The notes beneath the pieces were generated by a model. The model worked only from the letters and a program-made list of their open reading frames with translations. It did no database searches and was not told the DNA's origin. A stretch of 64,000 nt of DNA from Pseudonocardia sediminis (GTDB taxonomy: Bacteria > Actinomycetota > Actinomycetes > Mycobacteriales > Pseudonocardiaceae), in contig NZ_SHKL01000001.1 of assembly GCF_004217185.1 (NCBI RefSeq), positions 4,090,001 through 4,154,000 of the forward strand, in the 5' to 3' direction. Positions 1-10,210 of the stretch are shown piece by piece (the first letter of the stretch is position 1; the number at the start of each line of letters is the position of its first letter). The position numbers and the translations under genes were made by a program.

Positions 1-888
1 GCCGAGGCCGCCGCGGCCGTGGAGGCCACCGTCGTCTTCGCCTCCCCCGCCGCACTGCGGACCGTCGTCACCACCGCGGGCGGTGCGGTCACCGACCGGC
101 ACCGCGCCGCGCTCGACCGGGTCCGGCTCGTCGTGTCCGCGGGGGCGCCGGTGCCCGCGGCGCTGCTGCACGAGCTGTCCGCGGTCGTCCCGCACGCCGA
201 GCTGCACACCCCCTACGGCATGACCGAGGCGCTGCCCGTCACCGACATCACCCTCGCCGGCATCGACGCCGCGGGCCCGGGCGACGGCGTGTGCGTGGGC
301 CTCCCGCTCACCGGCGTCGAGGTCCGGGTGAGCCCGCTGACCGACGCCGGTGACGCGACCGGGCCGCTCACCGAGATCCCGGGGGTCACCGGCGAGCTCT
401 GCATCCGCGCCGAGCACGTCAAGGAGCGCTACGACCGTCTCTGGGCCACCGAGCGGGACAGCTCCCGGAACCCGGGGTGGCACCGCAGCGGCGACGTCGC
501 GCACCTCGACGCCCTCGGCCGGGTGTGGATCGAGGGCCGGCTCGGCCACGTCATCTCGACGCCGGAGGGACCGGTGAGCCCGGTCGGGATCGAGCAGCGG
601 GTCCAGGTGGTCACCGGTGGGCTCGCGACGGCCGTCGGTGTCGGCCCGGCCGGGGCCCAGCTGGTCGTCGTCGTCCTGTCCCCCGACAGCCCGCCCGAGC
701 GTTCCGGCCTGGCGCCGGCGTCGCTCGCCACGTCGGTCCGCCAGGCCGCGGACCACCGGGTGTCGGCCGTGCTGACCACCGACCGGCTACCGCTCGACGT
801 CCGGCACGCCGCCAAGATCGACCGGACGCGGGTCGCCCGCTGGGCCGAGCTCGTCCTGGCCGGCGGGTCGGCCGGACGGCGGCCGTGA
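1..888 (+). CDS. oleC: OleC-type AMP-dependent synthetase (beta-lactone synthetase), C-terminal part
   Basis: The reading frame is open to the left edge, so the N-terminus lies outside the window. Residues around YGMTEALPV match the adenylate-forming motif of OleC, and a later GDVAHLDALGRVWIEGR segment is the hinge of the ANL superfamily. OleC enzymes turn beta-hydroxy acids into beta-lactones in the OleABCD pathway that joins two fatty acyl chains into long-chain olefins. The neighbouring downstream gene is OleD-like and overlaps by four bases (GTGA), which supports the pathway call. A generic fatty acyl-CoA or AMP ligase is the alternative. Confidence 0.72.
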   Translation, partial: AEAAAAVEATVVFASPAALRTVVTTAGGAVTDRHRAALDRVRLVVSAGAPVPAALLHELSAVVPHAELHTPYGMTEALPVTDITLAGIDAAGPGDGVCVGLPLTGVEVRVSPLTDAGDATGPLTEIPGVTGELCIRAEHVKERYDRLWATERDSSRNPGWHRSGDVAHLDALGRVWIEGRLGHVISTPEGPVSPVGIEQRVQVVTGGLATAVGVGPAGAQLVVVVLSPDSPPERSGLAPASLATSVRQAADHRVSAVLTTDRLPLDVRHAAKIDRTRVARWAELVLAGGSAGRRP

Positions 889-1865
889 AGGTCCTGGTCA
901 CCGGGGCGAGCGGGATGCTCGGCGCGGCCGTGGCCGGCACGCTGGCGGCCCGCGGCGACGCCGTGACGGTCCTGCAGCGCCGGCCGTCCGGGACACCGCA
1001 CGCCGAGGTGCTCGCCGACATCGGCGACGCGGGCGCCGTCGCCGCGGCGGTGTCGGGGCACGACGCCGTCGTCCACCTCGCGGCCAAGGTCGGCATCACC
1101 GGCCGCCGGCCGGAGTTCGAACGGGTCAACGTCACCGGGACCCGGAACGTCGTCGAGGCCTGCCGCGCGGCCGGGGTGCCGCGGCTCGTCCACGTGTCGT
1201 CGCCCTCGGTCGCACACGCCGGGTCCGCGCTGGTCGGCGCCGGAGCCGGGGCGGCCGACCCCGTCCGGGCGCGCGGGCACTACGCCCGCAGCAAGGCCGC
1301 GGCCGAGCTGGTCGCGCTCGGTGGAGCCGACGACCCGCGGAGCCGGCCAGCGGTGGTCGCGGTGCGCCCGCACCTGGTCTGGGGGCCGGGCGACACCCAG
1401 CTCGTCGGCCGGATCGTCGCCCGTGCGCGGGCGGGCCGGCTGTTCGGGGTCGGGTCCGGGGCGGCGCTGATCGACACCACCTACCTCGACAACGCCGCCG
1501 ACGCGCTCGTCGCGGCCCTGGACCACTGCCAGGCGCTCGACGGGAGGGCGCTGGTGGTGACCAACGGCGAGCCACGCCCGGTCGCCGAGCTGCTGCGCGC
1601 GATCTGCATCGCCGCCGGTGCGCCCCCACCCCGCCGGGCCGTCCCGGTGGGGGTGGCCCGGGCCGGCGGAGCGGTCGCCGAGGCGCTCTGGGCGTCGGTG
1701 CCCTCGCTGGGCGAGCCCCCGATGACGCGCTTCCTGGCCGAGCAGCTCTCCACCGCGCACTGGTTCGACCAGCGCGCCACCCGCGAGGCACTGGCCTGGA
1801 CACCGCGGGTCAGCCTCGACGCCGGGCTCGCGCTCCTGGCGCGCAGCTACCCCGCCGGCGCGTGA
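885..1865 (+). CDS. oleD: OleD-type NAD(P)-dependent beta-keto acid reductase / 3-beta-HSD-like epimerase
   Basis: A 326-aa extended short-chain dehydrogenase. The Rossmann motif VTGASGMLG is at residues 4-12 and the catalytic pair is Y133-x3-K137 (HYARSK). OleD reduces the 2-alkyl-3-keto acid made by OleA before OleC acts on it. I start it at the GTG that shares bases with the preceding TGA, because the Rossmann strand then begins at residue 2; a longer frame upstream overlaps oleC and is not plausible. It is co-transcribed and translationally coupled with oleC. The order C then D fits actinobacterial ole clusters; OleA and OleB would be upstream, outside the window. Confidence 0.75.
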   Translation: MKVLVTGASGMLGAAVAGTLAARGDAVTVLQRRPSGTPHAEVLADIGDAGAVAAAVSGHDAVVHLAAKVGITGRRPEFERVNVTGTRNVVEACRAAGVPRLVHVSSPSVAHAGSALVGAGAGAADPVRARGHYARSKAAAELVALGGADDPRSRPAVVAVRPHLVWGPGDTQLVGRIVARARAGRLFGVGSGAALIDTTYLDNAADALVAALDHCQALDGRALVVTNGEPRPVAELLRAICIAAGAPPPRRAVPVGVARAGGAVAEALWASVPSLGEPPMTRFLAEQLSTAHWFDQRATREALAWTPRVSLDAGLALLARSYPAGA

Positions 1866-2009
1866 CCCCTCGGTCCGGCACTGCCTCCAGGGTCGTCACG
1901 GCGACCGCCCGTCGCCCGGTTCCGCTGCCCGCCATGACGTTCGGGCCCAACGGTCGTTGATACGGGCAGGCGGCGACCTCCCTCGCCGGCCCCGACGTCG
2001 GGAGTGCTC

Positions 2010-2285
2010 ATGACCTGTCTCGAGATGCCGATCGCCGCCGCCGTGGAGGACTGCGAGCTCGTCAGCGGCCTGCACGCCGGGCGGTTCGGCACCATCTCCA
2101 CCGGCGCCGGCCGGGACCGGATCATCGGGGTCCGCCGGGAGCGCGGGACCATCCTGGTCGGCGTGATCGGACGGCCCGGGGTGAACTCCGTGCGCGTCGT
2201 CGACGAGGTGCGGGCGACGGTGGTCGCGCTCGAACCGGGGGCCACCGTCAGCGTCCGGGTGGAGGCGCAGGACCCCGCCGCCTGA
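2010..2285 (+). CDS. small Asp23/Gls24-like protein
   Basis: A 91-aa protein with a central GRFGTISTG segment followed by alternating strands and the tail EPGATVSVRVEAQD. The pattern (short basic beta strand, a valine-rich strand, a 'RVVDEVRATVVAL' helix, then a closing beta strand) resembles the Asp23/Gls24 fold, often found in actinobacterial membrane or stress proteins. The ATG at 2010 lies two codons after a GTG at 2004, and both are possible starts. There is no signal peptide or membrane segment. The family call is by eye and moderate; the gene stands alone. Confidence 0.5.
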   Translation: MTCLEMPIAAAVEDCELVSGLHAGRFGTISTGAGRDRIIGVRRERGTILVGVIGRPGVNSVRVVDEVRATVVALEPGATVSVRVEAQDPAA

Positions 2286-2314
2286 GACGAGAGGGGCTCA
2301 CGGTGGGAGGCCGG

Positions 2315-2690
2315 GACCGGGTCCGCGGCGGTCTGTTCCCGTAGCCGCCGCACGGCGACCTCGGACAGATCGGTGGCGTGGTAGCCGCGGCAGTGCGGCG
2401 CCAGGTCGCGCAGCAACAGCCCGGTCCCGGCTCCGATCTCCAGGAGCCGGCGCGGTTCGAGGGCCCGGATCCGTGCGACCGTCGTATCGCGCCACTCGTG
2501 CATGTCCGTCACGGGCATCGGGAGACCGGTGACACCGTCGCGCCAGGGCCGTCCGGTGCCGTGGACACGACGCGGGCCGTGACGTGGACCCACCCGTCGC
2601 GGACCTCGGCGGTGACGGCGGCGCGCTCGACGTCGGGATGCTCGGCGAGCGCCGTCTCGATCCCGTCCAGATCGGGTCGGGGACCACCGG
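2315..2690 (-). pseudogene. broken non-ribosomal peptide synthetase fragment (adenylation tail plus methyltransferase)
   Basis: Two adjoining minus-strand frames each carry part of one NRPS module. The first (about 2673 down to 2542) reads DLDGIETALAEHPDVERAAV, the region right after core motif A8 of an adenylation domain. The second (about 2518 down to 2318) reads EWRDTTVARIRAL, LEIGAGTGLLLRDLAPHC and TDLSEVAVRRLR, the start of an NRPS-embedded methyltransferase with its SAM-binding glycine loop. In intact A-MT modules the methyltransferase is inserted exactly here. A frameshift between 2520 and 2542 separates the pieces, and nothing else of the synthetase remains on either side. It is a decayed relic. 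Confidence 0.65.
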
Positions 2691-2944
2691 ATGCTCCGCG
2701 GTCGGTTGTCGGGCCGGGCGGGCCGGGCGGAGTCGAGACGGTGGACCGCCTGCTCCGGGAAGGTATCGACACCAGATCACCTCACGTCGTCGTCGGCGAG
2801 AACGTGGCACGGCGTCCTGGAGCGGGACTGTGCCCGGCCGGTGGACCGTCGTCCGACGCCGTGCTTCAGCCGCCCTTCAACCCCGGCGGCGACGCTGGGC
2901 CGACCGTGGGCCCGACACCGGGACCACAGGGAAGGAGACGCGAC

Positions 2945-3565
2945 ATGGGACAGGTGCACTTCGGGGTGCCCGGCGGGCTCGTCGACCACGTTCGGGCGAG
3001 CACCGGGATCCGGGTCGCGGTGGAGACGGGAACGTTCCGCGGGGCGAGCACCGTCGTCCTCGCCCGGGCGTTCCCGACCGTCGTCTCGTGCGAGGCCGAT
3101 CCCCGGTGTCTGGCCCTGGCCGCCGCGACCCTGCGGGCGGCCGGGTGCGCCGAGCGCGTGCGGCTGGTGCAGGGCGGGTCGGCCGAGTGCCTCGCCGGGA
3201 TGCTCGAGCGGATCGACGAGCCCGCCCTGTTCTGGCTCGACGCGCACTGGTCGCCCTGGATGCCGGTGGGCTGCGAACCCCAGTGCCCGGTGCGCGACGA
3301 GCTGACGGCGATCGCCGGGTGGGCGCACGCGGCGGACTCGGTGATCCTCGTCGACGACGCCTCGGTCTTCCGGGACCGACCCGACGACGCGGGGTTCCGC
3401 CCCGGCGACTGGCCGACCTACACCGAGCTGGTGGACCTGCTCGCGGGCGTGGCCGGGCACCGGATCCGGCTGACCGAGGACGTGCTCGTCGCCGGGCCTC
3501 TCCGGCTCGGCACGGTGGGCAGGCCCGCCCTGGACCCGGACGGCGCGGTGACCGCCGTTCCGTGA
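2945..3565 (+). CDS. class I SAM-dependent methyltransferase-like protein
   Basis: A 206-aa protein with the motif I-like segment VETGTFRGAST (residues about 23-33), an acidic strand end VVSCEAD that would hold the SAM ribose, and ALFWLDAHW as motif III. This ETGTxxGxST version occurs in FkbM/TylF-like and putative glycan or sugar methyltransferases, so the substrate cannot be read off. The start is the ATG preceded by AAGGAGA at a good distance; a longer open frame upstream overlaps the NRPS relic and lacks a ribosome site. It could have been a tailoring enzyme of the lost NRPS system, which is inference only. Confidence 0.6.
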   Translation: MGQVHFGVPGGLVDHVRASTGIRVAVETGTFRGASTVVLARAFPTVVSCEADPRCLALAAATLRAAGCAERVRLVQGGSAECLAGMLERIDEPALFWLDAHWSPWMPVGCEPQCPVRDELTAIAGWAHAADSVILVDDASVFRDRPDDAGFRPGDWPTYTELVDLLAGVAGHRIRLTEDVLVAGPLRLGTVGRPALDPDGAVTAVP

Positions 3566-3583
3566 CCGTGGCCGGTGTTCGTG

Positions 3584-3612
3584 TTGCCGATCCGGGACGG
3601 CCGACCTAGCGT
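3584..3612 (+). promoter_or_regulatory. probable housekeeping promoter for the STAS gene
   Basis: TTGCCG (3584-3589) and TAGCGT (3607-3612) are separated by 17 bases, a good vegetative sigma spacing, upstream of the STAS gene at 3724. Prediction by eye. Confidence 0.4.
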
Positions 3613-3723
3613 TGGACACAGAGCGTCACGCGCTTCCGAGCCGTGATCAGCCATTCCCCACCGCGTCGCTCGAACAGCCCGGCGACCCGCCCACCATCTC
3701 GGTCCGAGCGGAGTCACCCTCTG

Positions 3724-4164
3724 ATGCTGCAACGAATCCACGTCCCGGAGCCCGCGGGCCCGGTACTGCCTGCTCCGGAAGCCGCCGTGTGCGAGACCTC
3801 CGGGCTGCGGTGCGTCCTGCGCGCGGTGCCGGCCGTTCCCGGCGACGACGGGGTGATCGTCGTGGTGCACGTGGCCGGTGACATCGACCTGTCGAGCCAG
3901 GACGGGTTACGCGTGGCGCTGCGCGGCGGCCTGGCCGCGGCGCCCCGGCATCTGGTGCTGGACCTGTCGGACGTCCAATTCTGCGGAGCCCGTGCGCTGA
4001 CCGTCCTCGCCGGCGCGCCGTGTGGGGCCGCCGGGGGCACCACCTGCGCGGTGAGCGGGCTGTCGCCGGTCATGGACCGGTTGGCCCGATGCCTCTGGGA
4101 CGCCTCCGCGCCCACCCGCTACCCCAGCCTCTCCCACGCACTGGCCGGTATCCGGGCCGCATAG
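3724..4164 (+). CDS. STAS-domain protein (anti-sigma factor antagonist-like), phosphoacceptor absent
   Basis: A 146-aa protein whose residues about 43-140 form a STAS domain: VVVHVAGDIDLSSQDGL, then HLVLDLSDVQF, as in SpoIIAA/RsbV. STAS antagonists normally bind an anti-sigma kinase and are switched by phosphorylation of a serine in a D-S-S-G loop. Here the loop reads FCGARAL (residues 86-92), so both serines and the aspartate are missing. The protein may bind constitutively or sense something else. No RsbW-like kinase is encoded nearby. The N-terminal 30 residues are proline-rich. The ATG lacks a strong ribosome site. Confidence 0.72.
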   Translation: MLQRIHVPEPAGPVLPAPEAAVCETSGLRCVLRAVPAVPGDDGVIVVVHVAGDIDLSSQDGLRVALRGGLAAAPRHLVLDLSDVQFCGARALTVLAGAPCGAAGGTTCAVSGLSPVMDRLARCLWDASAPTRYPSLSHALAGIRAA

Positions 4165-4517
4165 CGTCGTATTGCCGCCGCCCGACGCCTATGCGACGGT
4201 GAGCGGACTCGAATCGTATTCGTGCCGCACGGCCCGAATCGCCTCGACATTCACGGGAACGGCACTCGCCCGTTCTCACGGTCTCCCGCTTCGGTCCCCG
4301 GCGGTACCTGCACACGACGGAGTGCGCCGGCGACGAGGACCTCCCGGACACCGACCGCGACCTTCCTGTTGCGTGCCCCGGGTCGTCGTCGACGACACGG
4401 TGGTCGCGCCCGTCGCCGGTCCACCGAACAGAGGGAAACCCGATGAGCAGCACGAACACCGCCCGACCGCGTGCGCGCGACAGTGGGCACGACGGCACCG
4501 ACGGGTGGCGATGACCG
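4165..4517. other. intergenic gap between STAS and WhiB genes
   Basis: 353 bases with no convincing coding frame; the short open frames lack third-position GC bias or recognisable motifs. It presumably holds the whiB promoter, but I see no clear -35/-10 pair. Confidence 0.4.
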
Positions 4518-4853
4518 GTGGCCGACGTACGCCGACTCCCCGTCCCGGTCACCTCGACCTGGGACTGGCAGATGCGCGCCGCCTGCCGCGGCGCCGGCGA
4601 CGAACTGTTCTTCCACCCCGCCCTGGAGCGGGGCCCGGATGCCGTCGCCCGTGACGACGCGGCCAAGCGGATATGCGCGGTCTGTCCCGTGATCGAGGAA
4701 TGCCTCGCGCACGCGATGGCCGTTCAGGAGCCCTACGGCGTCTGGGGCGGAATGACGACCGGAGAACGCGAAGCCGTATTCCTGTACGACCGGCACAGGG
4801 CCCGCCGGGCAGGCACCCGGCCCGACCCGACGCCGCAGAGCCCGACCGGATAG
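4518..4853 (+). CDS. WhiB-family iron-sulfur transcriptional regulator
   Basis: A 111-aa Wbl protein. Four cysteines, C23, C53, C56 and C62, have the C-Xn-C-x2-C-x5-C spacing that holds the oxygen- or NO-sensitive [4Fe-4S] cluster. They are followed by GVWGGMT (residues 74-80), the family's G(V/I)WGG turn that contacts sigma factor region 4, and by a basic tail (RHRARRAGTR) for DNA binding. WhiB proteins act with the principal sigma factor to control development, redox and stress genes. The GTG start gives the usual short N-terminus. Which Wbl subclass it is cannot be told by eye. Confidence 0.9.
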   Translation: MADVRRLPVPVTSTWDWQMRAACRGAGDELFFHPALERGPDAVARDDAAKRICAVCPVIEECLAHAMAVQEPYGVWGGMTTGEREAVFLYDRHRARRAGTRPDPTPQSPTG

Positions 4854-4888
4854 CCACCCCGCCCCGCCCCACCCACTGGAGGTCCTCC

Positions 4889-5377
4889 ATGGCTCCGCCG
4901 TCCACCACCCGACCCGGGTCCCGGACCCCGATCCAGCTCGCCGCCGCCGGTCTCGGGATCGTCTTCGTCCTCGTCGGCGTCCTCGGTTTCGTCCCCGGGG
5001 TGACGACCGGCTACGACCAGCTCACCTTCGCCGGGCACATGTCCGGTGCCGCGCTCCTGGGCGTCTTCGACGTCTCGGTCCTGCACAACGTCGTACACCT
5101 GCTGTTCGGGGTCGCCGGGCTCGCCCTGTCCCGCACTCCCGCGGCGGCCCGCGGGTTCCTGCTCGGCGGGGGGATCGTCTACCTGGTGCTCTGGGTGTAC
5201 GGGCTGGTCGTCGACTTCGACAGCGCGGCGAACTTCGTGCCCCTGAACACCGCCGACAACTACCTGCACCTCGTCCTGGGCGTGGTCATGGTCGCGCTCG
5301 GGATGCTGCTGCACCGCAACGCCTCCCGCGGGCGGGCGGGCACCGGCCCGGCGACGGCGGCCGATGTCCGTCCATGA
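4889..5377 (+). CDS. DUF4383 four-helix membrane protein
   Basis: A 162-aa integral membrane protein with four hydrophobic segments (about residues 16-38, 50-75, 85-105 and 128-145). The FVPGVTTGYDQLTFAG and NFVPLNTADNYLHL signatures are typical of DUF4383 proteins, whose function is unknown. The HNVVHLLFG segment in helix 2 and the DNYLHL segment place histidines near the membrane face. A good ribosome site (ACTGGAGGT) lies eight bases before the ATG. It sits just after whiB and overlaps the next small gene, so it may be in one transcript with them. Confidence 0.8.
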   Translation: MAPPSTTRPGSRTPIQLAAAGLGIVFVLVGVLGFVPGVTTGYDQLTFAGHMSGAALLGVFDVSVLHNVVHLLFGVAGLALSRTPAAARGFLLGGGIVYLVLWVYGLVVDFDSAANFVPLNTADNYLHLVLGVVMVALGMLLHRNASRGRAGTGPATAADVRP

Positions 5378-5726
5378 CGGTCCCGCCGGGGACACGGGTG
5401 CACGCCCGCCCGGGGGCCGCAGGCCGGGACCGGGCGCGAGGCCGGGGTCGAGCGTGCGGCGCGGCCTCGGTCTCGCGGCGGTGACGGCCCCGGTCGTCGT
5501 CCTGGCCGTGGTGAGTATCGCGGTCGCGCCGCACGGACCGCTGGCGGCCGCCCTGATGGCTCTGTCGATCACCGCCGTCGGCGCGGTCGCGGCGCTCGTG
5601 AGCGTCACCCGGCGCGGGGACGCGACGGGCCCGGTCCCCCCGGGCGAAGCGGTCCGTCCCCCGGGAGACGGATGTGAACACCCCCGACGAGCATCTCGCT
5701 CCGATCGAGCTGGACCTCCTGCGTGA
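5364..5726 (+). CDS. small two-helix membrane protein, unknown
   Basis: A 120-aa frame with a Gly/Pro/Arg-rich N-terminus of about 30 residues, then two hydrophobic helices (LGLAAVTAPVVVLAVVSIAV and LAAALMALSITAVGAVAALV) and a polar tail. It overlaps the end of the DUF4383 gene by 14 bases and the start of the next gene by about 50. The long second overlap means the 3' part may not be translated as drawn. I recognise no family; the hydrophobic helices are the main reason to call it real. Confidence 0.42.
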   Translation: MSVHDGPAGDTGARPPGGRRPGPGARPGSSVRRGLGLAAVTAPVVVLAVVSIAVAPHGPLAAALMALSITAVGAVAALVSVTRRGDATGPVPPGEAVRPPGDGCEHPRRASRSDRAGPPA

Positions 5727-5907
5727 GCCGGAGGTGGTCCAGGCCGCGGCGCTGACCCTGTCGCAGCAGCTGCAGGTCGACTGCACGGCCGCCTACGCCG
5801 GCCTGCGGCGCAGCGCGGAGAGGGCACGCATGCCCCTGCCCGACGTCGCCCTCGTCGTGGTCAGGCGCAGGTGGGACCGCGCCACCGGGGACTCCGGACC
5901 CGGCTGA
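5674..5907 (+). CDS. small ANTAR-like protein
   Basis: A 77-aa protein. Residues about 24-65 (ALTLSQQLQVDCTAAYAGLR, then ERARMPLPDVALVVV) follow the three-helix ANTAR pattern of an alanine-rich helix, an A(Y/F)xxLR helix and a final L/VA-V helix. ANTAR domains bind paired RNA hairpins and prevent termination. The conserved start of the domain (xEQAKGxL) is weak here, so it may be a degenerate or partner form. The start is GTG at 5674. It lies beside a full GAF-ANTAR gene on the other strand at 6836-7636. Confidence 0.5.
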   Translation: MNTPDEHLAPIELDLLREPEVVQAAALTLSQQLQVDCTAAYAGLRRSAERARMPLPDVALVVVRRRWDRATGDSGPG

Positions 5908-6159
5908 CCGGACCCCCGCCCCCGGGCACGCCCGTCCGGATGCGACGGGAGCCGCGACCCTGTGAGACGGTCTCACGTGTCGAGTCGCTCCGGAACCCGG
6001 TGGCCGTGTAATCGAGCGAGCCGGACCCGGAACGCCGACCACCTCTCCTCCCGATGCGGAGCACGCAGCGCCGACGCGGTGACGTCGCCGTCGCGCCGCG
6101 GCCGCGGGACGGCGGGCACGGCCGGCCACCGGGACCGGTGTCGGGTCTGGAGCAGCGCT

Positions 6160-6780
6160 GTGCCGGTGTACGTGTGCGAACGATGCGGTGACGTCACGAT
6201 CGACGACCAGAGGTGTCTGTGCGGCGGCGTGGTGGCCGGCCCGCAGACGGTCGAACGGGGCCGGAGCCCGTCCCCGGCCGTCGAACCCCGACCGGACCTC
6301 CCGGCCGACACGCCGCCGGACCGGGACGAGGCCGACGGGCAACGCTGGACCCTCCCCGAGGCCGCGCGCGACGCCCCGGTCCCCCCTCCCTGCGGCCCCC
6401 TGACGATCCGGCTCCGGTCACCGATCCTGCAGCTCACCGTCGCCCACGTCGGCGGGATCCTCGAGGAGTCCACGGCCAAGCAGCTCGGCAGGCGGCTCGG
6501 GGTCCTGTTCGGCCGGTCGGTCCACGTGGTGGTCGACCTCACCGAGATCACCGTCCTGACCCGCGGCGGCGTTCGGGCCCTGCTCGGCCTGCACCGCGCG
6601 GCCACCAGCCGCGGCACGCAGCTCTACCTCGTCCGCCCGTCGGCGAACGCGACGGGCACCGGTCGCCGGCAGCTCGGCCGGCTCGCCTCGGACCGCCTGG
6701 TCCGGCTCGTCCCCACCGCCGAGGCGGTGCTCGCCCAGGTGCTGGCCGCACCGCGGACCACCACCTCGGACCCCGCCTGA
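6160..6780 (+). CDS. STAS-domain protein with N-terminal zinc-ribbon-like knuckle
   Basis: A 206-aa protein in three parts. Residues 1-22 hold C6, C9, C19 and C21 (C-x2-C-x9-C-x-C), which looks like a small zinc knuckle. Residues about 25-75 form a Pro/Arg/Asp-rich linker. The rest is a STAS domain with TIRLRSPILQLTVAHVGGI, then VHVVVDLTEITVL. The loop that carries the phosphoserine in RsbV-type proteins reads LTRGGV, so no acceptor remains. Start: GTG at 6160 with GGAGC upstream; starting earlier would add an unsupported basic stretch. A zinc site joined to a STAS domain is unusual and suggests metal or redox input. Confidence 0.65.
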   Translation: MPVYVCERCGDVTIDDQRCLCGGVVAGPQTVERGRSPSPAVEPRPDLPADTPPDRDEADGQRWTLPEAARDAPVPPPCGPLTIRLRSPILQLTVAHVGGILEESTAKQLGRRLGVLFGRSVHVVVDLTEITVLTRGGVRALLGLHRAATSRGTQLYLVRPSANATGTGRRQLGRLASDRLVRLVPTAEAVLAQVLAAPRTTTSDPA

Positions 6781-6835
6781 CCCGTCCACCGGGACGTCAC
6801 GTCCCGCGGCCGGTGCACCCCTTCCCGGCGGACCG

Positions 6836-7636
6836 TCACCGTTCGCGGTCGGCGACCGTCACCGGCCCCAGGACGTCGTCGGCGACCAGATCCGTCCCGA
6901 CGACCTCGGTGGCGATCTCGGCGAGGCGCCGGTCGTGGCTGCGCGCGTAGCGGCGCAGGCGGTCGAAGGCCGCGTCGAGGGTCAGGCCACCGCGCTGGGC
7001 CAGCACGCCCTTGGCCTGTTCGATCGCGACGCGGCTGTTCAGCGCCGTCTTGAGCTGCTCGGCCAGCACCTGACCGCGGTGCGCGGTCCGCTCGGCGAGG
7101 ACACCGATGGTCGCCACGTCCGCCAGCGCCTGCCCCAGGCCCAGGTCGGCCTCCGACAGGCCGCCCGGACGGCGACGGAACAGGCTCACCGCCCCGATCG
7201 TCTCGCCGCGCAGGCGCAGCGGCAGTGCGTGTACCGCACCGAGGACCCCGCCCCGCGACAGCGCCTCGACGAACCCCGGCCAGCGGGCCGCACCGGCGGC
7301 GGGGTCGGGGACACCGACCGCCGTACCGGACCGGACGCAGTCCACGGCCGGGCCCTCCCCGACCTCGACCTGGAACAGCCCCATCCAGTCGGTCTGCTCG
7401 TCGGTCGACGCCGCGACCCGCAGATGGTCGTGGCCGTCGAGCAGCACGACCCCGACCGCGTCGACGTCGAGCAGCTCGGCACAGTGTCCGGCGAGACGGT
7501 CGAGCTGGTCGACGACGTCGAACCTCTCGGCCAGCGAATCGGCCAGCGCGACGAACGCCGCGATCGTCCGGGCCTCCCGGACGTCTCGCGGACGGCGGTT
7601 CCCGACCTGGTCGGGCAGCCCATGGACGTCAGACAT
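6836..7636 (-). CDS. GAF and ANTAR domain-containing RNA-binding antiterminator
   Basis: A 266-aa protein: a GAF sensor domain (about residues 25-165, containing LLDVDAVGVVLLDG and GEGPAVDCV) and a C-terminal ANTAR domain (about 190-250, with AIEQAKGVLAQRGG and AFDRLRRYAR, the classic signature). Such proteins sense small ligands or redox state through GAF and bind double-hairpin RNA in nascent transcripts to block termination. A GTG at 7678 would add 14 residues; I prefer the ATG at 7636 because it begins closer to conserved sequence. It converges with the STAS gene at 6160-6780 and lies downstream of the Ser/Thr kinase on the same strand. Confidence 0.85.
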   Translation of the reverse strand: MSDVHGLPDQVGNRRPRDVREARTIAAFVALADSLAERFDVVDQLDRLAGHCAELLDVDAVGVVLLDGHDHLRVAASTDEQTDWMGLFQVEVGEGPAVDCVRSGTAVGVPDPAAGAARWPGFVEALSRGGVLGAVHALPLRLRGETIGAVSLFRRRPGGLSEADLGLGQALADVATIGVLAERTAHRGQVLAEQLKTALNSRVAIEQAKGVLAQRGGLTLDAAFDRLRRYARSHDRRLAEIATEVVGTDLVADDVLGPVTVADRER

Positions 7637-7759
7637 CGCCAACAACCCGTTCCCCGTGAGACGACATGCGGTCGTCACCGGGGGTCTGGAGCAACGCCGG
7701 AAACTCTAGCGGGGGTGGTCGAGGTCGGCGAACCCGCGGGCTCCGGGCCGGGTGCCCGG

Positions 7760-9469
<1,710 letters not shown>

Positions 9470-10121
9470 CGAGAACCACCTTCACACCTGCACGTCCGGG
9501 CCATCCGCCCGGACGACAGACCTCCGGGGGCCTACCCGGACGCACGGTGGACAAACAGGCAGGTCGAGGCTCCGAGGGCCGCAGCCCTCCCCCGGCGACG
9601 CCGGTGCCCGTCCGCCGCATTCTCGTGACACCTGAGTCGACGGTGACGACGGAAACGGCCGTGACCATCGGCCCCCACCGGCACCGAATCCGACACCTCC
9701 CCATTTCGTCGGCAGCCGATCACCCACCGGGTCCTCCCCTCGGACGGCCCGATACGACCTACTGTCGAATTGTTTCGGACCGCCCCTCCCGTACGTCTCG
9801 ATCCTCGTGCACATCCGTTCGTCCGACGCCCGGGACCGCCCACGGCCGAGCCCCGGGGACGAGCGGCGGCAACGACCAGGACGGGGATGGAATTGCGGCA
9901 GCGCAACGGGATTCCGGTCGAGACCGATCTCCACGACTCCCGCCGCCATCCCGCCCGTGTTCCGCTCCCGTGACCGTGTCGACAGCCGTCCCGGAACCGG
10001 GATGCGGCATTCGCGAATGGGATCCAGCGAATGGAGCAGAGAGATCTTATCGGCGAACAGGGTAACGCATTCAAACGGACGATCATCCCCTGTGGAACCG
10101 TTCGAAATCATGCTCCGGCCG
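9470..10121. other. long intergenic region between kinase and collagen-like gene
   Basis: About 650 bases, somewhat lower in GC than the flanks, between divergent genes. Open frames on both strands lack coding bias and match no family I know. It probably holds both divergent promoters; only the one nearest the collagen-like gene is clear. Confidence 0.45.
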
Positions 10122-10146
10122 GTTTGTGCCCGGCAGCGCGGGGTAT
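10122..10146 (+). promoter_or_regulatory. SigB/SigF-type general-stress promoter for the collagen-like gene
   Basis: GTTT (10122-10125) and GGGTAT (10141-10146) are 15 bases apart, matching the actinobacterial SigB/SigF consensus GTTT-N14-16-GGGTA(T/C). It ends 64 bases before the ATG at 10211. Confidence 0.55.
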
Positions 10147-10210
10147 TCACACATTATCCGAATCGGTCGACCGACCGATGTCGAGATCGAATGGAGAGGT
10201 GCTCCCCTGA

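Noticed and set aside
9532..10086. Minus-strand gene between the kinase and collagen-like genes
   Set aside because: Cys/Arg-rich composition, no coding bias at third positions, no recognisable motif.
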